DNA from: Herbaspirillum frisingense GSF30
GTDB taxonomy: Bacteria; Pseudomonadota; Gammaproteobacteria; Burkholderiales; Burkholderiaceae_D
DNA: 64,000 bases
NCBI RefSeq assembly: GCF_000300975.2
Contig: NZ_AEEC02000004.1
Coordinates: 152,063-216,062, forward strand
Reading direction: 5' to 3'
Shown: piece after piece, positions 39,084 to 50,395 of the stretch
How positions within the stretch are numbered: position 1 is the first letter of the stretch
Layout of the letters: each line of letters opens with the position of its first letter
Made by a program: the position numbers and the translations under genes
Notes under the pieces: model-generated
What the model was told of the DNA's origin: nothing
Database searches by the model: none
What the model saw: the letters and a program-made list of their open reading frames with translations, nothing else

Positions 39084-39230
39084 ATGGAAATGGATATGGA
39101 TATGGCCCTCATCGGGCTTGGGCAAATGGGCTCGGGCATGGCCGCCAGGCTGGCCTGGAACAATCGCGACAAGGACGTCTTCCCGGACATCCCTGGCGAG
39201 GCCGAATGGATCCCGCTGCCGGTGCACTGA
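39084..39230 (+). pseudogene. Truncated NAD(P)-binding dehydrogenase remnant
   Basis: A 48-codon frame that starts four bases after the quinone reductase gene. Residues 8-24 read ALIGLGQMGSGMAARLA, the unmistakable Rossmann start of the 6-phosphogluconate/3-hydroxyisobutyrate dehydrogenase family, usually about 290 residues long. After about residue 26 it continues with an unrelated tail (KDVFPDIPGEAEWIPLPVH) and stops. It looks like the product of an internal deletion joining the first codons of a dehydrogenase gene to the end of the same or another gene. Expression as a short peptide is possible but function is unlikely. Confidence 0.6.
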
Positions 39231-39287
39231 AGCCGGCGCACCCAAAGAACACGGATGTCAACGAACTCACTTGGACGACAATAAACA

Positions 39288-39323
39288 AAAAACCCGCTAT
39301 CTCCTAGGAGATAAGCGGGTTTT
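39288..39323 (-). terminator. Intrinsic terminator of ssrA
   Basis: AACCCGCT...ATCTCCT and AGGAGAT...AAGCGGGTT form a stem of about 15 bp with one bulged A, centred on CCTAGG. On the - strand it is followed by TTTTTTGTTTATT, a good U tract. It lies about 35 bases past the tmRNA 3' end and may also serve the convergent + strand genes. Confidence 0.88.
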
Positions 39324-39356
39324 CCGGATGTCCTTGGATTTCAAAGGACTGATGTT

Positions 39357-39737
39357 TGGTGGAGCCGGCGGGAATCGAACCCGCGTCCAGAAGCACTCTA
39401 CAGACAGTTCTACATGCGTAGTGCAGTCAATTGGTTTTGATCCTGGCGACGCGGACGCACACGCTTCGACAGGACGAGTTACCTTGGATTTAATGACGTA
39501 TCAAGTAACCCGATACGCCACGATTCCCTGTAAATGACTCTACCGCTGTTGCCAGCACACCCCAGGGAAGAAGTGCTGTAGAGCTAGAAGTTTCTTAGGT
39601 TTCTAGGTGCGATTTACGCTGCGAGAGCGTAAGATTCGTCGTTTGCATTTAAGCAGTTCCGGATGGATTAACGAGGTAACCAGTCCTCGGCATGCCCTGT
39701 TCCGCTTTGCAACCCCTGTCGAAACCAAGTCGGCCCC
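39357..39737 (-). ncRNA. ssrA: Transfer-messenger RNA (tmRNA)
   Basis: A one-piece tmRNA that rescues stalled ribosomes. The 5' end GGGGCCG pairs with CGGCTCC just before the 3' ACCA, giving the tRNA-like acceptor stem. The T arm GGTTCGATTCC and the 5' segment GACTTGGTTTCGACAGG are typical. The tag frame lies at 39646-39614 and reads A-N-D-E-S-Y-A-L-A-A-stop, a normal proteolysis tag ending in ALAA. About 381 nt, a usual size. It is followed by a strong terminator. A TATAAT lies about 100 bases upstream, so a precursor with a 5' leader is possible. Confidence 0.97.
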
Positions 39738-39834
39738 GTGAGTGTTGAAGCTTCGCAAATCCAGCTGGGCGCTTGAACCTGCGTATTACGCTTGCCTCCC
39801 GCTAGAGAGGCGCCCGCTTTTCGGCGGGAGGTAA

Positions 39835-39840
39835 ATTATA
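39835..39840 (-). promoter_or_regulatory. Possible -10 element upstream of ssrA
   Basis: A perfect TATAAT on the - strand at 39840-39835, but no good -35 lies 16-18 bases upstream. Between it and the tmRNA 5' end a CCTCCCGC/GCGGGAGG hairpin (39795-39831) intervenes. It could start an ssrA precursor or be fortuitous. Confidence 0.3.
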
Positions 39841-39894
39841 ACCTACTCCTTGTTGTATGGGCGTGGCCGGGCTTTTCAAGGTCCGGCGTTCACT

Positions 39895-39929
39895 CCGTTC
39901 ATCCATTCATCCATCCGTTCATTCATCCA
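39895..39929. repeat. Short tandem repeat after the DUF748 gene
   Basis: Two imperfect copies of CCGTTCAT(CC)ATTCATCCA lie at 39895-39913 and 39915-39929, ending one base before the stop codon of the DUF748 gene. They may reflect strand slippage. Confidence 0.6.
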
Positions 39930-39930
39930 G

Positions 39931-42900
39931 TCACTGGATCGTCAGTTCCACCCGCGCCTTGGGCTCCTTGGCTGGAATACCGGTGCCGTCCAGCCTGGGG
40001 GCGATCAGGAAGATGCGCGCCGGGTCGATCACGCTTTGCTCCTGCAGGTAATTGCGCACCTGGTCGGCACGACGCTGGGCCAGATTGCGCAGATCATCCT
40101 GGGTGACCTCTGTATGTTCCAGGATCATCTTTTCCATCTCTTCCGGCGGTAAGGACTTGGACAACCCGATCATGTTGCGCGGCTTGTCGAACTTGCTGTC
40201 CTTGTAGACGCGCTCCAGATACTTGCCGCGCTCGGCCGGGCTGATGCGCACCGGGCCGGAGGGCTGGCCTTCGCGGGCGATCAGGTCGGCGCGTTTCAGG
40301 CCGCGCATCTTGCGTTCCAGGGCTTCCTGGCGCAGGCCCTGGTCATCGACCTGAGGATCGACGCGGCCGGTGATGTCGAGCTTGATGCCGGGGCGTTCGT
40401 GCAGGACGTAGCCCAGCGCATCGAGCTTCTTGCGGACCTCGTCGGTGACTTCGGAAGAGCCAGGCGCGAACTCGATATAGCGCAGTTCGCCAATGTGCTC
40501 GTCGGCACGGAACATCGATCCGATGAGCGCAAAGGGCGAGGTGACGGCCTTGACGATCAGGTTCACGAAGACCCGCACGATGATGCCGCCGACCGAGAAC
40601 TCGGGGTCGGAGAGCGAGCCTGAGATCGGCAGGTTGAGATTGATATTGCCGTCACGGTCCTTGAGCAGAGATACCGCCAGCATGACCGGCAGCTTGGTGG
40701 CGTCGGGGCTGTCCACGCGTTCGCCGAAGGTCAGCTGTTCGATGCGCAGGTCGTTCTGGGCGACCAGCTTGTCGTTCTCGATCTTGTATTGCACATCCAT
40801 GGACAGCTTGCCCTTGGTGATCGGATAGCCGGCGTACTTGGCGGAGTACGGCGTCAGGCGCGGCAGTTGCACGCCGTTGGCGCTGGCCTTGAGGTCCAGG
40901 TACATGGGCTTGAACAAGGGATTGAGCGAGCCGGAAATCTGCAGCGGGGCATCGTTGTCGATCTTGCCGCTGATGTTGACGGGAGCGGGCTGCGGTTTCT
41001 CCGACGAGATCTGGCCGATGGTGCCGGCCAGGCCGGTCATGTTGGCGGTGTAGTTGGGTTTGACGAAGTTGTCGGTGTAGTTGATGTTGCCGCCTTCCAG
41101 GACCACCTGACCGATGCGTACGATGGGGGCATCAGCGGAGGCGGCCGGCGTGGTCACCGGGGCGGTGGAGGTGGTCTTGCGGGAGCTGCCGATGTTGCCC
41201 GCGTTGCCGGGCTTGGTCTCCTTGCTGTCCTTCTTGCTGTCGTCGGTGATCGAGCCCTGTTCCTGGGCGTCGGCCACGACGATGTCCTGCAGGTTCAGGC
41301 GGCCCTTGTCGGAGAGGATGGCGCGGGCGTAGAAGTTGGACAGGGTGATCTTCTCCAGCGCCACTTGCGTGCGTGCCCCCAGTCTGGCCTGGATGCCGCT
41401 CACGGCCAGGGTGCGCCAGCGCAGGAAGTCGGTGGAGGTGACCTTGTCCTGCATGCGCAGGTTGGTGACGGCCGCCTCGCCCTTGTAATCCAGCGCGAGC
41501 TTTTGGCTCTCCAGCGGCGGCGTGACGGCCAGCTTGCCCTTGGCGCTGACCAGGCCGGTGCTGAGGGTCACGTTGAGGACATTGGTGAAGTAGTGCTGGA
41601 AGGGCGCGATGGGCAGGTCCTTGACGTCCAGGTCGAGGTCCAGCTGCTTCAGGCGAGGCGCAGCCTGGCCGCTCAGTTCGGCACTGCCGGCTTTGTCGAA
41701 GCGTGCCTGCAGCTTGAAGGGGATGGGCTGGTCCACCGTGTCGCTGAGATTTTTCGCCTGCAATGACAGGGACTGCAGGCTGATCGGCTGGGCGCCCTTG
41801 CCGGGCGGCGTCAGGCGCAGGTCGGCCAGGTCCACGCTGGTGTCGTCGAGCTTGATGTTCCCATCGCGCAGTTGCAGGGTGGAGTTACCGGAGAGCTTGC
41901 CGGCGATGTCGGTGACGGGGCTGCGCGCCAGGTAGTTGCGGTAGGCGGCTAGGTCGATGCGTTCCAGCTTGAGCTTGCCACTGACCTGCGCCTTGAGCGG
42001 CTGGACCTGACCGTCAAAGGCCAGCGTGCCGTGACCGTTTTCCGTCACCGACAGGTTCAGTTGGGCGGGCTTGGCATCGACGGCGGTCGACAGGCCGGTG
42101 GCATTGATCTCCAGTTTGGAGAGCTTGATGTCCTGCGCAGGGCTGGCGTTGGCCTGGTCACGCCAGTGGATGTCGCCGCCGTTTACTTTCAGTTGTTGCA
42201 GGACGATGGGGGCCGCTGGTGCGGGTGCCGCGGGTGTTGCTGGTGCAGCCGGAGTCGCCGGTGCCGGCGTGCCGGCCTGCGCTGGCGTGGCGCCCGGTTT
42301 GGCCGGAGCCTTGCTGTTGCTGGTACCGCTGCCGAGGGCGCGCAACCAGTTGATTTCGCCGCGGGCATTCATGTCGACCCAGACTTGCGGCTGTTCCAGG
42401 CTGACCTGGCTGATCTCGCCGCTGGCGGCCAGCAGGTCGAATTGTCCGAGCTGCACGGCCAGTGACTTGGCCTTGAGCATCGGTGCCTTGGCCTTGTCCT
42501 GCAAGGAAATGTCGTCGATCCGGATATCACCGGCCAGGGTCACGGTGGGCTTGTCTTCCTTGCGACTGAAGCCCAGGTCCAGCCTGGTGGTGAGCTTGGC
42601 GCTCTGCACGGCCAGGGGCAGTTCGGCGGGGACGAAGGGCAGGTAGCTGACCAGGTCCAGCTGGTCGATGTCGATGGCGAATGCCGATTCCTGCGACGAG
42701 GTGAAGGGTTTGCTGCGACCCTTCAGGTGCAGCGGCGTGCCGTTGATGGTGGCGGCCAGTTGCGGCTGCACGAAACTGTCGATGTTGCCGGGCAGGTTGG
42801 AGATGAAGGGCAGGCCCAGTTGCAGGGCGGCGATGTCGATGGTCTTGCCGCTGACCTTGTCTTCGAAGTGGATTGCGCCATCCTGCAATTGCACGTTGGC

Positions 42901-43383
42901 CAGCGAGAAGCGGGCCTGGCTTTCGCTCTTGGGCTGTGCGGCCAGACGGTCGAGGATGTCGGAGAAGTTGTAGTGGCCGCTGCCATTGGCGTCCAGGCGA
43001 ATGACATGCAGTTGCGGAGTGGTCAGCTTGATCTCATCTAGTACCGGTGCCATGCGTAGCAGTGAGGCCGAGGAGGCGTCCACCAGCAATGATTGGGCGC
43101 TGAAGAAGGCACTCTTGCCGTCGGCTTCGAAGAGCGTGATATCGGAGGCCCGCAGCGCCAGCCGGAAGGGATTGAAGCTGATCTCGCCGATGGAGAGCTT
43201 GCGGCCGATCTGGGCCTGGGTCTGATCGACGGCGATCTTGCGCACCAGCGCCGGCAGGGCGGCCCAGCTGAGGGCGGCCAGCACCAGCAGGACGACCAGG
43301 ATCCAGGCCAGCCATCTGAGGGGGCGGCGCAGACGCTGCCATGCGGGGTGCTGGGTGATAGAGGCGGTGCCCGGCTTGGTCAT
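39931..43383 (-). CDS. DUF748/AsmA-like envelope protein
   Basis: About 1,150 residues from the ATG at 43383, which follows AAGGGA. One membrane helix (about 24-44, WLAWILVVLLVLAALSWAALP) anchors a very long periplasmic part made of repeated AsmA-like beta strands (for example LSIGEISFNPFRLALRASDITL). A Pro/Ala/Thr-rich linker (about 380-415) sits in the first half. The C-terminal part has an OmpA-like piece (IEFAPGSSEVTDEVRKKLDALG). AsmA and DUF748 proteins are bridge-like lipid or envelope-assembly factors in Gram-negative bacteria; the cargo of this one is not known. It stands alone between ssrA and the gph-ubiG block. Confidence 0.85.
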   Translation of the reverse strand: MTKPGTASITQHPAWQRLRRPLRWLAWILVVLLVLAALSWAALPALVRKIAVDQTQAQIGRKLSIGEISFNPFRLALRASDITLFEADGKSAFFSAQSLLVDASSASLLRMAPVLDEIKLTTPQLHVIRLDANGSGHYNFSDILDRLAAQPKSESQARFSLANVQLQDGAIHFEDKVSGKTIDIAALQLGLPFISNLPGNIDSFVQPQLAATINGTPLHLKGRSKPFTSSQESAFAIDIDQLDLVSYLPFVPAELPLAVQSAKLTTRLDLGFSRKEDKPTVTLAGDIRIDDISLQDKAKAPMLKAKSLAVQLGQFDLLAASGEISQVSLEQPQVWVDMNARGEINWLRALGSGTSNSKAPAKPGATPAQAGTPAPATPAAPATPAAPAPAAPIVLQQLKVNGGDIHWRDQANASPAQDIKLSKLEINATGLSTAVDAKPAQLNLSVTENGHGTLAFDGQVQPLKAQVSGKLKLERIDLAAYRNYLARSPVTDIAGKLSGNSTLQLRDGNIKLDDTSVDLADLRLTPPGKGAQPISLQSLSLQAKNLSDTVDQPIPFKLQARFDKAGSAELSGQAAPRLKQLDLDLDVKDLPIAPFQHYFTNVLNVTLSTGLVSAKGKLAVTPPLESQKLALDYKGEAAVTNLRMQDKVTSTDFLRWRTLAVSGIQARLGARTQVALEKITLSNFYARAILSDKGRLNLQDIVVADAQEQGSITDDSKKDSKETKPGNAGNIGSSRKTTSTAPVTTPAASADAPIVRIGQVVLEGGNINYTDNFVKPNYTANMTGLAGTIGQISSEKPQPAPVNISGKIDNDAPLQISGSLNPLFKPMYLDLKASANGVQLPRLTPYSAKYAGYPITKGKLSMDVQYKIENDKLVAQNDLRIEQLTFGERVDSPDATKLPVMLAVSLLKDRDGNINLNLPISGSLSDPEFSVGGIIVRVFVNLIVKAVTSPFALIGSMFRADEHIGELRYIEFAPGSSEVTDEVRKKLDALGYVLHERPGIKLDITGRVDPQVDDQGLRQEALERKMRGLKRADLIAREGQPSGPVRISPAERGKYLERVYKDSKFDKPRNMIGLSKSLPPEEMEKMILEHTEVTQDDLRNLAQRRADQVRNYLQEQSVIDPARIFLIAPRLDGTGIPAKEPKARVELTIQ

Positions 43384-43595
43384 TGCGGTTTTCCCTTGTC
43401 GGTGCCGGCCCGTCCGCTGCATTGGCTGCAATGGCTGCAATCCTTGCAAGGGAGGCCGGTTCTGATTGTGATGTGTCGGCGGTGAGCCTGTCTGCCGTCA
43501 TTCTAATGCGAGGCGTCGTCACTGTGACACGTGAGGCTGGCGCAGGCTAGGAGGGGAAAGCGGCGCCAAAGTTTCCGCTGGGCGCCGCTGGGGGA

Positions 43596-44252
43596 TCAGG
43601 AGAGGAGGGTGAGGATCTGCAGTGGGGCGTGCAGCAGGGCGTCGGCATCCCATCCGGTGGGCTCGCTGTGGCCGCAGTAGCCCCAGGCCGCAGCGATGGT
43701 GGGCATGCTGGCGGCACGGCCGGCCTGGATGTCGCGCAGGTCGTCGCCGACGTACCAGCAATCCTCGGGCGCCAGTTGCAGGCGCCGTGCGGCTTCCAGC
43801 AGCGGTGCGGGGTGGGGCTTGGGGTGCGGGGTGGTATCGCCGGAGACGATGCAGGCAGCGTGGCCCAGGCCGATCTGCGGGGCTAGCACGTCGGTGAAGC
43901 GCGCAGCCTTGTTGGTGACGATGCCCCAGGCGATCTGGCGCGATTCCAGCTGTGCCAGCAGTTCGGGGATGCCGTCAAACAGGCGGCTGTGCTGGCTCAT
44001 GTTGGCTTCGTAGCGATCCAGGAAGCGCACGCGTAGCGCTTCATATTCGTCGTGCTCGGGATGGATGCCGAGCGCTGCCCCGATCAGGCCGCGTGCACCG
44101 GCTGAGGCGACCGGGCGAAGCTGCTCATAGGGCGCATCGTCCAGGCCGCGCTCCTGGCGCAGGAAATTGGCGGCCGCCGCAAGGTCGGGCGCGGTATCGG
44201 CGAGGGTGCCGTCAAGGTCGAACAGGATTGCGCGCGGAGGGCGTAATGGCAT
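43596..44252 (-). CDS. gph: Phosphoglycolate phosphatase (HAD family)
   Basis: A 218-residue HAD hydrolase with motif I FDLDGTLADT, motif II VTNKAA, the motif III Lys region PHPKPHP, and motif IV VGDDLRDIQAG. The cap domain is the alpha-helical C1 type seen in Gph and PPase-like enzymes. It dephosphorylates 2-phosphoglycolate, a by-product of DNA repair. The pairing ubiG-gph is common in proteobacteria, including Escherichia coli relatives, and the gap here is 66 bases, so they are probably co-transcribed. Confidence 0.88.
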   Translation of the reverse strand: MPLRPPRAILFDLDGTLADTAPDLAAAANFLRQERGLDDAPYEQLRPVASAGARGLIGAALGIHPEHDEYEALRVRFLDRYEANMSQHSRLFDGIPELLAQLESRQIAWGIVTNKAARFTDVLAPQIGLGHAACIVSGDTTPHPKPHPAPLLEAARRLQLAPEDCWYVGDDLRDIQAGRAASMPTIAAAWGYCGHSEPTGWDADALLHAPLQILTLLS

Positions 44253-44318
44253 GGGGTCTTGTCTGTGATGGCGGTGGAGAGGAGCGGCCGCAGCAGGGCG
44301 CTGCGGCGCGATGGCGGA

Positions 44319-45044
44319 TCAGGCCAGCTTGGTACAGGCGACCAGGTAGTTGACGCTGGTGTCTTCGTTGAGGGAGTAGATCTTGGTCAACGGGTTGTAG
44401 CCCATGCCCTTGAAGGCGTCGATCTGCAGGTCGGCCTCGCGGGTGTAGCGGGCCAGTTCGGCCGGGGTGATGAACTTGGCGTAATCGTGCGTGCCCTTGG
44501 GGAGCAGGCGCAGGACGTATTCGGCGCCGATGATGGCCATCAGGTAGGACTTCATGTTGCGGTTGAGCGTGGAGAAGAACAGCTTGCCGCCCGGCTTGGC
44601 CAGGGTGGCGGCGGCGCGCACGATGGCGGCCGGATCGGGTACGTGTTCCAGCATTTCCATGCAGGTCACCACGTCGTACTGGCCGGCTTCGCGTGCGGCC
44701 ATGTCTTCGGCGGCGATTTTCTCGTAGCGCACCTGTACGCCTGATTCCATGCTGTGCAGGTCGGCCACTTTCAAGGCCTTGTCGGAAAGGTCGATGCCGG
44801 TGACGTCGGCGCCCTTGATGGCCATGGATTCGGCCAGGATGCCGCCACCACAGCCGATGTCGATGACTTTCTTGCCGGCCAGCGGAGCGCGGGCATTGAT
44901 CCACTCCAGGCGCAGCGGGTTAATTTCGTGCAGGGGACGGAATTCGGAACCCGGGTCCCACCAGCGATGGGCCAGTTCACTGAATTTCTGGATCTCTTGG
45001 GGATCGGCGTTCATGGTCGCGTTGGTCGCATTGGTCGTGTTCAT
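44319..45044 (-). CDS. ubiG: Ubiquinone biosynthesis O-methyltransferase UbiG
   Basis: A 241-residue SAM-dependent methyltransferase. SAM motif I is [16 protein letters not shown], followed by [11 protein letters not shown], and the UbiG-specific [29 protein letters not shown] stretch near the start. It carries out both O-methylations of ubiquinone synthesis. The first eleven residues are an Asn/Thr/Ala repeat ([11 protein letters not shown]) that may not be translated if the second Met is used. It is downstream of the OmpA-family gene but separated by a terminator. Confidence 0.94.
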   Translation of the reverse strand: MNTTNATNATMNADPQEIQKFSELAHRWWDPGSEFRPLHEINPLRLEWINARAPLAGKKVIDIGCGGGILAESMAIKGADVTGIDLSDKALKVADLHSMESGVQVRYEKIAAEDMAAREAGQYDVVTCMEMLEHVPDPAAIVRAAATLAKPGGKLFFSTLNRNMKSYLMAIIGAEYVLRLLPKGTHDYAKFITPAELARYTREADLQIDAFKGMGYNPLTKIYSLNEDTSVNYLVACTKLA

Positions 45045-45138
45045 GGGGCCTAATGATAGCCCAAACGGACAGTCCCGGTTGGCGGCGGCAGATCAAGTGA
45101 TGCGGCAAAAAGGGGCTGACGCGCAAATGCCGCAGCAA

Positions 45139-45164
45139 TAAAAAAACCCCGCCGAAGCGGGGTT
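45139..45164 (-). terminator. Intrinsic terminator of ompA-like gene
   Basis: AACCCCGC (45145-45152) and GCGGGGTT (45157-45164) form a perfect 8-bp stem with a CGAA/TTCG tetraloop, followed on the - strand by a run of seven Ts. It lies 25 bases past the OmpA-like stop. Confidence 0.93.
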
Positions 45165-45189
45165 CATTGAGCCTTGTAGCGTCAATCGA

Positions 45190-45804
45190 TTACTTGCGGG
45201 TACCCACAACTTCGATTTCCACACGACGGTTCTTGGCGCGGCCAGCAGCGGTCTTGTTGTCAGCGACCGGTTGCGACTTGCCCTTACCTTCGGTGTAGAC
45301 GCGGTTGGCTTCAACGCCCTTCGAAACCAGGTAGGCCTTGACGGACTCAGCGCGGCGAACCGACAGCTTCTGGTTGTAGGCGACGGAGCCGATCGAGTCG
45401 GTGTGGCCGACGGCGATGATGACTTCCAGGTTGATGGCCTTCAGGTTACCAACCAGTTCGTCCAGCTTGGCCTTGCCAGCCGGCTTCAGGGTTGCCTTGT
45501 CGAAGTCGAAGAATGCGTCAGCAGCGTAGGTGACCTTTTCCGAGGTCGGAGCAGCGACAGGAGCCGGAGCCGGAGCAGGAGCAGCAGCGGCAACCGGAGC
45601 CGGTGCCGGCGGTTCTTCGCACGGACCGTTCACGTAAGCGGTTTGCCAGCACAGACCGTAACCGCTGCGGGTCACGACGTCACGGCCATCTTGCAGGTAC
45701 AGGCTGCCGGGACGAACCTTGATGTCCTTGGTTTCCTGAGCGGTGGCAGACAGTGCGATGGCTGCGGACGCAGCAGCGAAGACGAGTTTTGCTAATTTGT
45801 TCAT
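45190..45804 (-). CDS. ompA: OmpA-family peptidoglycan-binding outer membrane protein
   Basis: A 204-residue protein with a signal peptide (MNKLAKLVFAAASAAIALSATAQ) and a Pro/Ala linker (about 65-85). The C-terminal OmpA domain (about 90-200) has FFDFDKATLKPAGKAKLDEL, GHTDSIGS and the NRRVEIEV end, including the Asp and Arg that bind diaminopimelate. It has no eight-strand beta barrel, so it is a small periplasmic or surface-attached form like those abundant in Burkholderiales. A strong GAGAGGAG site, a 5' UTR hairpin and a strong terminator suggest high expression. Confidence 0.9.
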   Translation of the reverse strand: MNKLAKLVFAAASAAIALSATAQETKDIKVRPGSLYLQDGRDVVTRSGYGLCWQTAYVNGPCEEPPAPAPVAAAAPAPAPAPVAAPTSEKVTYAADAFFDFDKATLKPAGKAKLDELVGNLKAINLEVIIAVGHTDSIGSVAYNQKLSVRRAESVKAYLVSKGVEANRVYTEGKGKSQPVADNKTAAGRAKNRRVEIEVVGTRK

Positions 45805-45828
45805 GTTTCTCCTCTCGGGTGAGATATC

Positions 45829-45843
45829 CGCAGATAAACTGCG
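45829..45843 (-). promoter_or_regulatory. 5' UTR hairpin of ompA-like mRNA
   Basis: CGCAG (45829-45833) and CTGCG (45839-45843) form a 5-bp stem with a five-base loop about 25 bases before the ATG. Similar 5' hairpins stabilise ompA mRNA in enterics; that role here is inferred. Confidence 0.35.
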
Positions 45844-46362
45844 CTACAAGATTACGACATCAAAAAATGAATAATATCATGTGTTCAGGTCGTCACAGGC
45901 CCTTGTTCCATGGGGCTAGTAATGAACTTAGCCGCCATTCTGCCACACGGATTGCCCTTGAGCGATGCTTGCCAATTGGTCCAGACAACGTTTTTGGGAC
46001 TGTGTTGTTTCTTCGCAACGGGATATTTTTGAGCCGTTTTTGTTCCATCTGAGCCTGAAAAACCCCGATTTTTTCTAGAAAATCCTTATTTTTCATACAG
46101 TTCGCGCATTTTCGTCTCGGCAAGTAGTTGTCATTTTCTCCGAGGCATTGTCGACGGCGATGTGGATCAATTTTCTGTGCCGGGGCACGGGAATGATCTC
46201 GAGAAAGTTTTTGGTGCTTGTTATTTTGGCATCAGGCAGGCCAGCGCAAGGAAAACAATGCCTTCTGGCAATGCTTCCGTTTCTATCTCGCCAACCTGGT
46301 GCGTCAACGGCCTGGCTGCCGGATGCCGCCACTAATATATATAGCGAGTGCGACCACAAGGC

Positions 46363-46391
46363 CAGCCGCTCCCGCAGGCTGGGAGCGGCTG
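46363..46391. promoter_or_regulatory. 11-bp hairpin upstream of gyrA
   Basis: CAGCCGCTCCC (46363-46373) and GGGAGCGGCTG (46381-46391) pair perfectly around a seven-base loop. No T run follows on either strand. It lies about 100 bases before the gyrA promoter, so it may be a leftover terminator or end of an unrecognised transcript. Confidence 0.4.
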
Positions 46392-46493
46392 TGCGGCGGG
46401 CATCTGAAATTTGCTTCACTTCCCTGGCGGGCGGTGAAGCGCGCCGTTCGAGGCGTTTTGAGGGCGGTTGAAGGGCTTTTGACCCTCCTGGCG

Positions 46494-46502
46494 TGCTAGA
46501 AT
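46494..46502 (+). promoter_or_regulatory. Extended -10 promoter of gyrA
   Basis: TGC-TAGAAT forms an extended -10 (TGn plus TAGAAT at 46497-46502), predicting a start near 46509 and a leader of about 70 bases. TTGACC lies only 12 bases upstream, too close for a normal -35. Confidence 0.45.
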
Positions 46503-46578
46503 CCACTGTTCTGATCAGTCCAAGGGCCACGCCCGCCCGGCAGGATTTTCTGGCCGGGAAACATCTTTCGACTCTCCA

Positions 46579-49224
<2,646 letters not shown>

Positions 49225-49235
49225 AGCAAGTCCCG

Positions 49236-49266
49236 GGCGGCTGGCGACATGCCGGCCGCCTTTTTT
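49236..49266 (+). terminator. Intrinsic terminator after gyrA
   Basis: GGCGGC-T-GGC (49236-49245) pairs with GCC-G-GCCGCC (49251-49260) with one mismatch and a five-base loop, followed by TTTTTT (49261-49266). The U tract ends one base before the serC start used here. Confidence 0.8.
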
Positions 49267-49267
49267 G

Positions 49268-50395
49268 ATGGCGAACGCAGAAATGGTTTATAACTTTTCC
49301 GCCGGACCGGCGGTATTGCCCAAGGAAGTGCTGCAACAGGCAGCCGACGAGATGCTGGACTGGCATGGCAGCGGCATGTCGGTCATGGAGATGAGCCATC
49401 GCGGCAAGGAGTACATGTCCATCATCGAAGCCGCGCTGGCTGACGTGCGCGCGCTGATGAACATCCCCGCCAACTACAAGGTGCTGTTCCTGCAGGGCGG
49501 GGCGATTGCCGAAAACGCCATCATCCCCATGAACCTGGCGGCCCTGCGTTCACCGGCCGGCAAGCACGAAGTGGGTGTGGCCGACTACATCAATACCGGT
49601 TCCTGGTCGACCAAGTCGATCAAGGAGGCAGGGCGCTACTGTACCGTCAACGTGGCGGCTTCCTCGGCCGACCGCAAGTTCGCCAGCATTCCGGCGCGCG
49701 GTGACTGGAAGCTCTCGCGCAATGCCGCCTACGTGCACATCTGCAGCAACGAGACCATCGACGGCGTCGAATACCAATACACCCCCGAGGTTGCAGCCGA
49801 TACCGACGGTGCGCCGCTGGTGGCCGACATGTCTTCGCACATCCTCTCGCGCGAGGTCGATGTCTCGAAGTACGGCGTCATCTATGGTGGTGCCCAGAAG
49901 AACATCGGCCCGGCCGGCGTGACCATCGTCATCGTGCGCGAAGACCTGCTGGGTCACGCGCTGCCGTTCTGCCCCTCGGCCTTCGACTGGAAGATCGTGG
50001 CCGACAACGACTCCATGTACAACACCCCGCCGACCTACGCGATCTACATCGCCGGCCTGGTGTTCCAGTGGATCAAGCGCCAGGGTGGCGTGGCTGCGCT
50101 GGAAGCGCGCAACATCGCCAAGGCCGGGCTGCTCTACGGCTACCTGGACAGTACCGATTTCTACAGCAACCGGATCGCAGCGGATTGCCGTTCCCGCATG
50201 AACGTGCCGTTCTTCCTGCGCGACGAGTCGCTCAATGACACTTTCCTGGCCGGCGCCAAAGAGCGCGGCCTGCTGCAGCTGAAAGGCCACAAGTCGGTCG
50301 GCGGCATGCGTGCATCGATCTACAACGCGATGCCGATCGAGGGCGTACAGGCCCTGGTCGATTATCTGAAAGACTTCGAAAAGCAGCACGGTTGA
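49268..50395 (+). CDS. serC: Phosphoserine aminotransferase
   Basis: About 375 residues from the ATG at 49268; [13 protein letters not shown] at 49283 is a close alternative. This PLP enzyme converts 3-phosphohydroxypyruvate to phosphoserine and also acts in pyridoxine synthesis. It shows NFSAGPA, the LFLQGGAI loop and the PLP-binding Lys in [14 protein letters not shown]. Length is normal. The start is directly behind the gyrA terminator and has no Shine-Dalgarno sequence, so translation may be leaderless or depend on read-through. It opens the serC-pheA-tyrA-aroA group. Confidence 0.96.
   Translation: MANAEMVYNFSAGPAVLPKEVLQQAADEMLDWHGSGMSVMEMSHRGKEYMSIIEAALADVRALMNIPANYKVLFLQGGAIAENAIIPMNLAALRSPAGKHEVGVADYINTGSWSTKSIKEAGRYCTVNVAASSADRKFASIPARGDWKLSRNAAYVHICSNETIDGVEYQYTPEVAADTDGAPLVADMSSHILSREVDVSKYGVIYGGAQKNIGPAGVTIVIVREDLLGHALPFCPSAFDWKIVADNDSMYNTPPTYAIYIAGLVFQWIKRQGGVAALEARNIAKAGLLYGYLDSTDFYSNRIAADCRSRMNVPFFLRDESLNDTFLAGAKERGLLQLKGHKSVGGMRASIYNAMPIEGVQALVDYLKDFEKQHG

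Larger units (their letters stand above)
45805..46578. other. Long AT-rich intergenic region between ompA-like gene and gyrA
   Basis: 774 bases without a convincing gene, far richer in A+T than the flanks for most of its length. It holds the ompA-like promoter region and a 5' UTR hairpin (45829-45843), many short T runs near 45987-46090, an 11-bp perfect hairpin at 46363-46391, and the gyrA promoter near 46500. Short open frames exist on both strands but none has a ribosome site with recognisable protein sequence. A small RNA is possible but not demonstrated. Confidence 0.6.

Noticed and set aside
36830..39360. Active genomic island or prophage integrated at ssrA
   Set aside because: No integrase, transposase or phage gene is present and I could not find a second copy of the ssrA 3' end between 28 and 39 kb. 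Only an eroded accessory block is supported.
39795..39831. Terminator of the DUF748 gene
   Set aside because: The CCTCCCGC/GCGGGAGG pairing has a long loop and no T run, and it lies between a possible -10 and the ssrA 5' end, so its role is unclear; it is not listed as a terminator.
45893..46123. Small - strand open frame (76 codons) in the gap before gyrA
   Set aside because: No Shine-Dalgarno, no recognisable protein family, and it crosses T-rich sequence of unlikely coding character.
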